From: JANLQX01 sp031406385
GTDB lineage: Bacteria > Actinomycetota > Acidimicrobiia > Acidimicrobiales > JANYDT01
Reading direction: 5' to 3'
NCBI GenBank assembly: GCA_031406385.1
Contig: JANOHI010000006.1
Coordinates: 1 to 20,996 of the forward strand
DNA: 20,996 nucleotides
Position 1 is the stretch's first letter; each line of letters opens with the position of its first letter. Shown one piece after another: positions 7,084-13,679 of the stretch. The translations under genes were made by a program, and so were the position numbers. The notes under the pieces were generated by a model. The model did not search any database and was not told the DNA's origin. It was given only the letters and a program-made list of their open reading frames with translations.

Positions 7084-7436
7084 TGGCCAAGACTCCGCGA
7101 GCGGCCAATCTCGGCGCCCAAGCGGAATCTGCGATCGCCGCCTGGTATCACGCGCAGGGCTACGAGGTGCTCGCCCGCAACTGGCGGACGAAGGATGGTG
7201 AACTCGACGTGGTCGTCGGACTCGACGATGTTGTAGTCGTCGTCGAGGTAAAGGCCCGCTCTTCGAGACGCTTCGGCACCGGGCTTGAGGCGATCACCCC
7301 GGAGAAACTGGCGCGGCTCTTCCGTCTTGGCCGGTCGTTCCTGCATGTCCACTCGCTTCACCAGGCAACACTGCGCGTCGACGTCGCGTCGTGGGTTGAC
7401 GGCACCTGGCACGTTGTCCACGACGTCCGACCCTGA
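7083..7436 (+). CDS. yraN: UPF0102 (YraN) family putative endonuclease
   Basis: 117-residue protein of the UPF0102/YraN family, which has a PD-(D/E)XK nuclease-like fold. Its role is unproven but its neighbourhood with comM and dprA suggests DNA processing. Family features seen: 'LGAQAESAIAAWY' (10-22, with E15), 'LARNWRTKDGELDVV' with E40 and D42, and 'VVVEVKARSS' with E55 and K57, the expected metal-binding and catalytic positions. The start codon overlaps the stop of the DUF2469 gene. It is the last gene of this rightward run; the next gene converges on it after 26 bases. Confidence 0.92.
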   Translation: MAKTPRAANLGAQAESAIAAWYHAQGYEVLARNWRTKDGELDVVVGLDDVVVVVEVKARSSRRFGTGLEAITPEKLARLFRLGRSFLHVHSLHQATLRVDVASWVDGTWHVVHDVRP

Positions 7437-7462
7437 CCGGACCAAGATCGCCGGCCGCAGCG

Positions 7463-7777
7463 TCAGGCGCGCTTCGTCCGCCGGCGTTGCACCTGTTCCC
7501 AACACGGCGCGTGGAAATGCCGGCGGAGTTCGGGGTCGGGGCGCGGGACCACCACGATGTTCGCCGTGCCCTTGGCGATCGTGTGATTGCAGGACGGGCA
7601 CTGGTAGGGCTTGTTTGCCTGGAAGGGCTGGAGGACTCGAACATCGAGATCCTCATCGGCCCACGAACCGATTCCCGGAATCAGATAGGCGATCTGGCGT
7701 TCGGGATCATCCTCCGGGAGTTGCATCCAGGGAGGAGGTGACCAACCCAGCGGCTCCTTGGCGCGGCGTTTTCCCAT
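7463..7777 (-). CDS. Small zinc-binding (CxxC...HxxxC) conserved actinobacterial protein
   Basis: 104-residue protein on the minus strand. The C-terminal half has 'YQCPSCNHTI' and 'HFHAPCWEQV', together a CxxC plus HxxxC set that could hold one zinc ion. It resembles short Streptomyces proteins often labelled 'ATP/GTP-binding protein' that end in a similar 'RCPGC...HWHKACW' pattern (from memory, unverified), but no nucleotide-binding motif is visible, so I do not adopt that name. The N-terminus is Trp/Pro-rich ('LGWSPPPWMQLPEDD'). The ATG at 7777 is chosen: an upstream ATG at 7897 would cover the small gene at 7783-7893, and the sequence between does not look coding in this frame. It starts five bases after the small membrane protein gene, suggesting one operon. 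Function unknown. Confidence 0.75.
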   Translation of the reverse strand: MGKRRAKEPLGWSPPPWMQLPEDDPERQIAYLIPGIGSWADEDLDVRVLQPFQANKPYQCPSCNHTIAKGTANIVVVPRPDPELRRHFHAPCWEQVQRRRTKRA

Positions 7778-7782
7778 GATGA

Positions 7783-7893
7783 TCAGCCGACGAAAGCCCA
7801 GAGGAGAAGCCCAACCGTGGTCGTTAGCGTGACGATGACGAGGACGACATCGAGCGGCCGCGGTCGAAACTTGCGGTTCGGATTGAAGCCCAT
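7783..7893 (-). CDS. 36-residue single-span membrane protein
   Basis: Very short open frame beginning 'MGFNPNRKFRPRPLDVVLVI'. A basic N-terminal part (K8, R9, R11, R13) leads into one hydrophobic segment (about residues 15-35) ending 'LLLWAFVG'. The positive-inside rule predicts a cytosolic N-terminus. It lies five bases upstream of the zinc-protein gene on the same strand, which supports it being real. The start is the ATG complementary to 7891-7893; a longer minus-strand frame continues upstream but is antisense to comM and looks like a shadow. I do not recognise its function with certainty; short proteins with an MGFNP start exist in actinobacteria to my recollection. Confidence 0.6.
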   Translation of the reverse strand: MGFNPNRKFRPRPLDVVLVIVTLTTTVGLLLWAFVG

Positions 7894-7940
7894 GCATTCC
7901 AGTCTCGTCGCTGAAGCCAGGTGATCTGGCGGTTCGGCGC

Positions 7941-7963
7941 GGTACGCAATCCCCTGTCGTACC
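7941..7963. promoter_or_regulatory. Inverted repeat in divergent intergenic region (operator candidate)
   Basis: GGTACG at 7941-7946 and CGTACC at 7958-7963 form a perfect six-base inverted repeat with 11 bases between. It sits in the 163-base gap between the minus-strand pair and comM, where both promoters must lie. A dimeric regulator site is possible. Confidence 0.35.
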
Positions 7964-7977
7964 CCTCTCGCTACAGT
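7954..7977 (+). promoter_or_regulatory. Possible comM promoter
   Basis: TACAGT at 7972-7977 fits TANNNT. Upstream, CTGTCG at 7954-7959 partly resembles the TTGTCRGTG part of the RecA-NDp/PafBC promoter of mycobacteria, but only five of nine positions match and the gap is nine instead of eight bases. Treat as tentative. Confidence 0.25.
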
Positions 7978-8056
7978 GCTCCCTGCTTCAGAGCCGGCGT
8001 TGCAGTGCTCTTCTCCCACAAGGTGTCCCGCGGCGGCTGCGCGGGAGGGGTGAACG

Positions 8057-9769
8057 ATGAGCGACGAACCATTCGGCTCCGAAGACCTCGCCGTTCTCGG
8101 CGAGCCGTTCGCGTCGGCGACCGGAGGCGAAGCGGCGCCAACGCTCGCGGAGGTACCGGCGTTCGCAGAGGTGTCCGGAAGGGGCGCCGTTGTGGCGACA
8201 GGCGGGCGTCTGGCCACGGTGCTCTCCGCGCAACTCATCGGAATCACCGGGCTCGCCGTTGCGGTCGAGGTCCACGCCAGCGATGGCGTCCCGTCGTTCA
8301 CGATCGTCGGGCAGCCCGACGGGGCCTGCCGGGAAGCCCGTGACCGCGTGCGGGCAGCCCTTCTCACGAGCGGGTTTGCGTGGCCGCAGCGACGTCTCAC
8401 GGTGAACCTCGCCCCCGCGGCGATGCGAAAGGTCGGAGCCGGGCTCGATCTGGCGATCGCCGTGGCGGTGCTGGTGGCCGATGGGCAACTCCCGCACGAT
8501 CGGGTCGAAGGCCGTGCCTTCCTTGGCGAACTCGGGCTCGACGGCACGGTGCGACGAATCCCCGGGATTGTCTCGCTGGTCGATGATCTGCTGCACGACG
8601 ATGCTCGCGTCGAGATCGTCGTCCCGGCGTCGACCGTCCGTGAAGCGCTACTCCTAGGTCGAGGGGTTCTTCGGTCGGCTGCAACCCTCGGCGGCGTGAT
8701 CGGGTGTCTGCAGGGGCTTGACCCGTGGCCCGAACCGCCCGACGAAACCGCTGCCGCTCCTTCGGCACCGCTTTTCGCTGACCTCGCCGATGTTCGTGGC
8801 CAGCCGCTCGGCCGTCTCGGGCTAGAGGTCGCCGCCGCTGGCGGCCACCATTTGCTCCTGGCCGGTCCGCCGGGGTCGGGAAAGAGCATGCTGGCGTCGC
8901 GTCTGGTGTCCGTTCTGCCGGATCTCTCGCACGATGAAGCCGTCGAGGTGCTGCGCGTCCACTCGGCGGCGGGCTTCGCCCTCCATGGTGATCGGCTTCC
9001 CTCGCGGCCACCAATTCGATCTCCGCATCACACGGCGTCGGCCGTGGCCCTGCTCGGAGGCGGCTCCACGGCCATTCGACCGGGTGAGATCTCCTGCGCA
9101 CATCGAGGCGTGCTCTTCCTCGACGAGCTCGGTGAGTTCTCGCCATTCGTACTCGACGCGCTCCGTCAGCCCCTTGAAAACGGTTCGATCTGCATTTCGC
9201 GCGCTGCGGTCTCGGTCACCCTTCCCGCCCTGCCTCTCGTGGTCGCGGCCACGAATCCGTGTCCGTGCGGATGGTGGGGTATCCCGACGGGGGAGGTGGC
9301 CGGATCACCGTCGTGCCGTTGCTCCGATGCATCGCGCGCCCGCTATGTCCGACGGCTGGCCGGTCCTCTCCTCGATCGTTTCGATGTTCGGGTCCTCGTC
9401 ACGCCCCCTGATCCCGACGACCTGCTCTCGAGCGGCCCGGGGGAGGCGTCCCATGTGGTGGCGGCGCGGGTGGCCTCCGCTCGGTCGATCGCCCGGCACC
9501 GCGGGGTCACTGCCAACTCGGGGCTCCGTGGGGAGGAGCTCCGGCGCTGGGCGGCCTTGACCACGGCGGCGCGAAAACTCGTCGAGACCCGTCTCCGCAA
9601 TGGTTCGCTCACCGCACGTGGCTTCGACCGGGTTCGCCGGGTCGCCCGCACACTCGCCGATCTTCGCGGTGATGATGTCGAGTCGATTCTCGACACCGAC
9701 ACGGTCGCCCTTGCCCTGGAACTCCGCCGACCGGTCCTCCCTGACTCCGCGAACGGGGCCGCGGCATGA
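8057..9769 (+). CDS. comM: ComM/YifB family Mg-chelatase-like AAA+ ATPase
   Basis: Cytosolic AAA+ ATPase of the ComM family, a hexameric helicase that aids branch migration during integration of incoming DNA in transformable bacteria. Domains: an N-terminal Lon-like ChlI domain (about 53-240; 'LIGITGLAVAVEVHASDGVP', 'VNLAPAAMRK'), the ATPase with Walker A GPPGSGKS (270-277) and Walker B 'LFLDELGEF' (D356, E357), a 'CPCGWWG...CRC' cysteine cluster typical of the family, and a C-terminal lid domain ('ARGFDRVRRVARTLADLRG'). At 570 residues it has about 50 extra N-terminal residues, low in complexity, over the usual ~505. The ATG at 8057 is supported by GGGAGGGG at 8043-8050; GTGs at 8171 or 8192 would give the family-typical length. 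It overlaps dprA by ATGA. Confidence 0.94.
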   Translation: MSDEPFGSEDLAVLGEPFASATGGEAAPTLAEVPAFAEVSGRGAVVATGGRLATVLSAQLIGITGLAVAVEVHASDGVPSFTIVGQPDGACREARDRVRAALLTSGFAWPQRRLTVNLAPAAMRKVGAGLDLAIAVAVLVADGQLPHDRVEGRAFLGELGLDGTVRRIPGIVSLVDDLLHDDARVEIVVPASTVREALLLGRGVLRSAATLGGVIGCLQGLDPWPEPPDETAAAPSAPLFADLADVRGQPLGRLGLEVAAAGGHHLLLAGPPGSGKSMLASRLVSVLPDLSHDEAVEVLRVHSAAGFALHGDRLPSRPPIRSPHHTASAVALLGGGSTAIRPGEISCAHRGVLFLDELGEFSPFVLDALRQPLENGSICISRAAVSVTLPALPLVVAATNPCPCGWWGIPTGEVAGSPSCRCSDASRARYVRRLAGPLLDRFDVRVLVTPPDPDDLLSSGPGEASHVVAARVASARSIARHRGVTANSGLRGEELRRWAALTTAARKLVETRLRNGSLTARGFDRVRRVARTLADLRGDDVESILDTDTVALALELRRPVLPDSANGAAA

Positions 9770-10920
9770 GCGCGGCACTCGGCAACGGCAGACCGGCAAC
9801 CCACAGTCGGGAGCGATTCGAAGCCCTTGTCGAAGCGTTCGTCTCGAGCCCGGGGCTTGGCGTATCTCGTCTTCGATCCGTTCAGCGGCATTCCGAGATG
9901 ATCTTGGGCGAAACGCTTGAGCGTCTCGCCGTCGGTGACTCGTCCTCGTTCCCGGCCATCAGGCGCCGCGGCGACGGGTGGGAGCAGCTGGCCGCTCGTT
10001 TTCGTCAGGAGTGCGAGAGTGGTTTGCGGGCTGCGACCTGTCGCTGGTGGATGGCCGGTGATCCCGGTTGGGCGGCGGCGTTCGGTTCCGACGAGGATCC
10101 TCCCGCAGCACTCGCCTACGCCGGTTCGCTTGCAGTCCTCGACCAACCTCGGGTAGCCATCGTCGGTACTCGCTCGGCGTCGGCCGCCGGGATCGCGTTC
10201 TCACGGCAGCTTGGTGCGTCGTTGTCCGCCGCCGGGGTCGCCGTGGTCTCCGGACTCGCACGTGGGATCGATGGCGCCGCCCATCGAGGCGCCATGTGCT
10301 CCGACGTGGAGGGTCGAGCGGTCGGCGTCCTGGGCACCGGTCTCGGCGTGGCGTACCCGCGTGAGCATCGCCAACTTCAGGGCGTCATCGGGGACCGAGG
10401 GCTGCTTCTCAGCGAGTACGAACCAACGAGAGGACCGCGTCCGGAGGCTTTTCCGTTGCGCAACCGGATCGTCGCCCAGCTGGCCCAGGTGGTCATCGTC
10501 GTGGAGTCTGGCGCCACCGGCGGCTCGCTTCTCACCGTGCACGAGGCGGCGATGCGCGGTCGACCGATCCTCGCAGTGCCGAACAACCCCCTCGTTCGGT
10601 CCGCCACCGGGTCGAACGACTTGCTGCGTTCCGTGGAGGGCGCACCCGCTGTCGCACTCCCGTGCCACGGCCCGGCCGACGTCTTGGCCCTGCTTGACCT
10701 CGAGGCAATCATTCGCTCCACGGTCGACGACAACCGCGTGGAACCGGATGCTCGGTCCCGCCGGGTGCTCGACGCACTTGGATGGGATGAGCGAACGACT
10801 TCGTGGCTCGCGTCGTCGACCTCGCTGCCGCTTGGTGAGGCCGCCACGGTGCTTGCCAACCTTGAAGACGCCGGCTGGATCGTTCACCGATCGGGTCGGT
10901 GGCAGCGGAGGCCGCGATGA
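9766..10920 (+). CDS. dprA: DNA-processing protein DprA (Smf)
   Basis: Binds incoming single-stranded DNA and loads RecA in transformation; many non-competent actinobacteria keep it. 384 residues. An N-terminal helical domain is followed by the Rossmann-like DNA-binding domain (about 129-295): 'RVAIVGTRSASAAG', 'SGLARGIDGAAHRGAM' (162-177), 'GVLGTGLGVAYPREH' (187-201), 'LLSEYEP' (214-220), 'FPLRNRIVAQLAQ' and 'ESGATGGSLLT'. A C-terminal winged-helix (about 328-384) ends the protein, as in longer DprA forms. The start ATG at 9766 overlaps the comM stop (ATGA), so the two are co-translated. The usual 'VPG' before the domain end reads 'VPNN' here, a minor variation. Confidence 0.95.
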   Translation: MSAALGNGRPATHSRERFEALVEAFVSSPGLGVSRLRSVQRHSEMILGETLERLAVGDSSSFPAIRRRGDGWEQLAARFRQECESGLRAATCRWWMAGDPGWAAAFGSDEDPPAALAYAGSLAVLDQPRVAIVGTRSASAAGIAFSRQLGASLSAAGVAVVSGLARGIDGAAHRGAMCSDVEGRAVGVLGTGLGVAYPREHRQLQGVIGDRGLLLSEYEPTRGPRPEAFPLRNRIVAQLAQVVIVVESGATGGSLLTVHEAAMRGRPILAVPNNPLVRSATGSNDLLRSVEGAPAVALPCHGPADVLALLDLEAIIRSTVDDNRVEPDARSRRVLDALGWDERTTSWLASSTSLPLGEAATVLANLEDAGWIVHRSGRWQRRPR

Positions 10921-10986
10921 TCGTTCGAATCCCCTCCGAGCCCGTGCCATTTGCGGCGGTGGCGATGGCTGTCGGCCTGTGCTGGG

Positions 10987-10992
10987 TAACGT
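10987..10992 (+). promoter_or_regulatory. xerC: Possible -10 element (TAACGT) before xerC
   Basis: TAACGT matches TANNNT and lies nine bases before the xerC ATG at 11002. No Shine-Dalgarno sequence is seen there, so a leaderless transcript is possible. No clear -35 box. The spacer after dprA is 81 bases. Confidence 0.35.
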
Positions 10993-11001
10993 CTCATCCT
11001 C

Positions 11002-11985
11002 ATGGGCCGTTCCGACGATCTCGATGGATCGGCCCCTTCGGCGCCTCCCCTGGTGGTTGCCGACGGCGACACCTGGGGCATCGAACGCTTCGTGCGCTCC
11101 TTGGCGGACCTTTCCGACGCCACTGCGCTCGCCTATCGCGACGACACGATCCGCTTTCGGCAGTGGTGTGCCGACCGTGGAACAGCGTCTCCGCAGGAGA
11201 CTCAGCGTTCGATCGTTCGGCTCTGGATGGTCGAGCTGTCCCGGAGTGGATTGACGCCATCCACGACTGCTCGCCGCTTGGCCGGTGTTCGTCGATACTT
11301 CGGCTATCTCCGCTCCGTGGGCGAGATCGATCACGATCCGACGGAACAGGTGAAAGCCCCAGCGAAGGCGTCGCGACTCCCGCGGGTCTTGACCCAGGGC
11401 GAGGTCACCGACCTGCTCGACCGGTCCGAAGGTCGCGACTCCTGGGACCGCCAGGACCAGGCGGTTCTCGAGTTGCTCTACAGCTCGGGGTTGCGCGTCG
11501 CCGAGCTCTGCGGCCTCACCGATGGCGCGTGGGATCGCCGACGCCACGTGCTGACGATCCGGGGCAAAGGCAACAAGGAGCGGGTCGTTCCAATTGGCGA
11601 GCCGGCTGCTTTCGCGCTCGCAACGTGGATCGACCTCGCCCGACCCGGTCTCGTCGACGCGACGCCAACCACCTTTGTGAACCGGCGTCTCCATCCCCTC
11701 AGCCCCCGCGACGTCCGGCGGATCGTCGACCGGCGGGCCCGCCGACCAACCAAACCCCCAGCTCAGCGGCACACGTTCGCGCCACATCAGCTCGATGGCG
11801 GCGCCGATCTCCGCGTGGTCCAAGAACTCCTCGGCCACGCCGATCTGGCCACTACACAGCGCTACACCCACGTGAGCAAGGATCGGCTCCGATCTGTCCA
11901 TCAGTCCACCCATCCGCGGGCCGGGGCTGCGCTGTCTCCAGGATCTGCGAAACTGCAGGGAGCGGATCCCGATTCGTGCAGGTAG
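11002..11985 (+). CDS. xerC: Tyrosine recombinase XerC-like, atypical HxxR box
   Basis: Tyrosine recombinase expected to resolve chromosome dimers at dif with XerD. 327 residues, slightly longer than the usual ~300. The N-terminal SAM-like core-binding domain covers about 28-112. The catalytic domain has R165 ('SSGLRVAEL'), K189 ('IRGKGNKERVVP'), R256, H279 ('LLGHADLATTQRY') and the nucleophile Y288. The His expected three residues before R256 (HxxR) is P253: the box reads 'KPPAQRHTFAPHQL' where relatives have 'PHALRHSFATHLL'. The flanking 'GGADLRVVQELLGH' is perfectly typical. Activity may be reduced, or the changes could be sequence errors. The last ~20 residues (after 'HPRAG') look like an unconserved tail. 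Next to dprA, as in other actinobacteria. Confidence 0.88.
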   Translation: MGRSDDLDGSAPSAPPLVVADGDTWGIERFVRSLADLSDATALAYRDDTIRFRQWCADRGTASPQETQRSIVRLWMVELSRSGLTPSTTARRLAGVRRYFGYLRSVGEIDHDPTEQVKAPAKASRLPRVLTQGEVTDLLDRSEGRDSWDRQDQAVLELLYSSGLRVAELCGLTDGAWDRRRHVLTIRGKGNKERVVPIGEPAAFALATWIDLARPGLVDATPTTFVNRRLHPLSPRDVRRIVDRRARRPTKPPAQRHTFAPHQLDGGADLRVVQELLGHADLATTQRYTHVSKDRLRSVHQSTHPRAGAALSPGSAKLQGADPDSCR

Positions 11986-12027
11986 CGGCCGCTAGCCTCC
12001 TGCGGTCAAGGTTTTCTGGGGAGCGAA

Positions 12028-12816
12028 GTGAGCGACGAGCAAGAAAAGAGCGAGGAACAGCGCTCGGTCGAAGCTCTTTGGCGCGACTTCAAGTCGTTGG
12101 GCACCCAGGCGCTGCGCGACGGGCTGATCGTCCACTACGCCGCGCTGGTGAAGTATGTCGCGAACCGCGTTGCTGTTGGATTGCCCTCCAACGTGGAACA
12201 GGCCGATCTGGTGTCCTATGGGTTCTTCGGTCTGATCGACGCAATCGAGAAGTTCGAGATCGATCGCGGCATCAAGTTCGAGACCTACGCGATCCGACGA
12301 ATCCGCGGCGCGATCATCGACGAGCTCCGGTCCATCGACTGGGTTCCTCGTTCGATCCGCTCCAAAGCCCGAGCCATCGAGAACGCGTTCGGCACGCTCG
12401 AAGCCGATCTTGGTCGTGCTCCGTCCGATGCCGAGATGGCAAAGGCGCTGGAGATGTCCGAGCACGAACTCCAACAGATCTTCACCCAGGTGTCGTTCGT
12501 TGGTTTGGTGGCGCTCGACGATGTCTACAACCGTGGGGGCGAGCGCGGCGAAACGACCACCCTGGCCGAGACGATTGCCGACAAAGGCGAAGGGCCGAGC
12601 GGGCTGTACGAGGTCGAGGAGCTGCGACAGTCCCTGGCGTCGGCGATCAACCGGATGCCGGAGCGAGAGAAGGTCGTCTTGACGCTCTATTACTACGAGA
12701 ACATGACGCTCGCCGAGATCGGCGAGGTGCTCGGGGTCACCGAGAGCCGCGTCTGCCAGATCCACACGCGGGCCGTGCTGCAGCTGCGCTCAAAGATGGG
12801 CGTCAACAGCATCTGA
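12028..12816 (+). CDS. whiG: FliA/WhiG family RNA polymerase sigma factor
   Basis: Group 3 sigma-70 factor of 262 residues. Region 2 (about 35-103: 'ADLVSYGFFGLIDAIEKF', 'FETYAIRRIRGAIIDELR'), region 3 ('WVPRSIRSKARAIENAFGTL') and region 4 (about 205-256: 'MPEREKVVLTLYYYENMTLA', helix-turn-helix 'EIGEVLGVTESRVCQIHTRA') are all present. WhiG controls early sporulation in Streptomyces and FliA controls flagella elsewhere; no flagellar, whi or anti-sigma gene is in view, so the regulon is unknown. It starts at GTG 12028 behind GGGGAG (12018-12023). TAGCCT at 11993-11998 is a possible -10. The location just upstream of rpsB with an M23-type gene between matches Streptomyces. Its stop overlaps the proposed CTG start of the next gene (CTGA). 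Confidence 0.93.
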   Translation: MSDEQEKSEEQRSVEALWRDFKSLGTQALRDGLIVHYAALVKYVANRVAVGLPSNVEQADLVSYGFFGLIDAIEKFEIDRGIKFETYAIRRIRGAIIDELRSIDWVPRSIRSKARAIENAFGTLEADLGRAPSDAEMAKALEMSEHELQQIFTQVSFVGLVALDDVYNRGGERGETTTLAETIADKGEGPSGLYEVEELRQSLASAINRMPEREKVVLTLYYYENMTLAEIGEVLGVTESRVCQIHTRAVLQLRSKMGVNSI

Positions 12817-13559
12817 GCAGGGCGGCGGCCCGGCTCGGGCTGGTGGCTCTTGTCGTCTTCCCCGTGGTTTTCGGTTCGGCGGGTCTCGCTCTCGGGGCGC
12901 CTCGGCGGCTGCCGCCGGGTCGCCCCGTCCCCTCGGGTCCACCAGCAACTGCCGCCGTGTCGCCGACCACGACCCCCGGGCCGCGCTCCGTCGTGAACAG
13001 CACCGTCGTGGAGAGCACCGTCGTGCCGCCGACCCCCGGGCCGGGCGTCGTGGACAGCACCGTCGTGGAGAGCACCGTCGTGGAGAGCACCGTCGTGTCG
13101 CCGACGGTGCCACCGCCCACGTACCCGCCGGTCACGGTCAAGCGCACGACTCCTGTGCGGGGGCTGATCGTCGATCCGTGGCGACCGCCGTCCACTCCCT
13201 ACGGTCCGGGAAATCGGGGGATCGACATTGGGACCGCTCCCGGTTCGGTCGTGGTGTCTCCCGCAGACGGCTTGGTCACCTTTGCGGGGACGGTCGGTCA
13301 CGCCCGGTTCGTCGTCGTAGAGAGCTCGGACGGGATTCGGATCACGATCGGGTTTCTTGTGTCGGTTGCCGTGCGATCCGGCCAGATGGTGCGCCGGGGC
13401 CAGACAGTCGGCCGGGCGGGTTCGTCGGTTCATATCGGCGCCCGGATTGGCGACGAGTACCTCGACCCGACCCCGCTGTTCAGCGGCGGTCCGCCCCACG
13501 TCAGGCTCATCCCGGCCGCCAGCCGGTCGCCGGCGAACTCCGCCGAATCAACGAGCTGA
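12813..13559 (+). CDS. Secreted M23/LytM-like protein, degenerate active site, apparent CTG start
   Basis: About 248 residues. A start at CTG 12813, overlapping the sigma-factor stop, yields a clean signal peptide: basic 'SRAAARLG', hydrophobic 'LVALVVFPVVFGSAG', then 'LALGA'. The alternative GTG at 12843 would remove the basic part. A Pro/Thr/Val-rich stalk with STVVE repeats (about 63-95) leads to a LytM-type beta domain (about 130-225; 'DIGTAPGSVVVSPADGLVTF', 'RRGQTVGRAG', 'EYLDPTPLF'). Canonical metalloprotease residues are only partly kept: the first zinc His of HxxxD is N134 (D138 kept), the first His of HxH is S205 (H207 kept), and no His remains in the 'YAHL' region ('IGFLVSV'). It is probably a catalytically dead wall-binding or regulatory LytM protein acting outside the membrane. 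Confidence 0.78.
   Translation: MSRAAARLGLVALVVFPVVFGSAGLALGAPRRLPPGRPVPSGPPATAAVSPTTTPGPRSVVNSTVVESTVVPPTPGPGVVDSTVVESTVVESTVVSPTVPPPTYPPVTVKRTTPVRGLIVDPWRPPSTPYGPGNRGIDIGTAPGSVVVSPADGLVTFAGTVGHARFVVVESSDGIRITIGFLVSVAVRSGQMVRRGQTVGRAGSSVHIGARIGDEYLDPTPLFSGGPPHVRLIPAASRSPANSAESTS
12999..13097 (+). repeat. 15-base tandem repeats encoding STVVE
   Basis: The 15-base unit AGCACCGTCGTGGAG is repeated nearly exactly in two blocks, 12999-13025 (about two units) and 13056-13097 (about three), separated by 30 bases coding PPTPGPGVVD. The larger pattern 'PGP..VV(N/D)STVVESTVV' occurs twice. It lies in the stalk of the LytM-like protein, stays in frame, and is likely length-variable by slippage. Confidence 0.85.
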
Positions 13560-13679
13560 CGGCACTATGCTTTCCCCTGCGCTTGACGGGTGTCGAGCGC
13601 CTTCTCCTTGGTCCTCCGGTCGCCGCAAGGCGCTGTGCTGGCGAGAACGAACCCAACAAAACCGGAGGAGGAGAACATC
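13560..13679 (+). promoter_or_regulatory. rpsB leader region
   Basis: A 120-base non-coding stretch before rpsB. It contains TATGCT at 13566-13571 as a possible -10, and ends in a strong purine-rich ribosome-binding site GGAGGAGG at 13664-13671, eight bases before the ATG. Leaders of rpsB-tsf operons can be S2-autoregulated, but I see no recognisable structure to support that here. Confidence 0.4.

Noticed and set aside
7894..8889. Upstream extension of the 36-residue membrane protein frame to a 368-residue protein
   Set aside because: The added part is antisense to comM and consists of Arg/Ser/Pro-rich shadow sequence; the ATG at 7893 leads straight into a plausible membrane peptide.
10201..11913. 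570-codon minus-strand open frame opposite dprA-xerC
   Set aside because: Antisense to two well-conserved genes, with no recognisable domain; long antisense frames are expected at this GC content.
10899..12812. An 886-codon open frame over 10899-13559 that could be read as one giant protein
   Set aside because: Up to 12812 it runs in a different frame across xerC and the sigma gene, both clearly real, and its translation is Arg/Pro/Gly-rich shadow sequence. Only the part from 12813 is a gene (the LytM-like protein).
12999..13097. Short regular repeats considered as a CRISPR array
   Set aside because: Units are 15 bases, tandem, without spacers, and lie in frame within a protein stalk.
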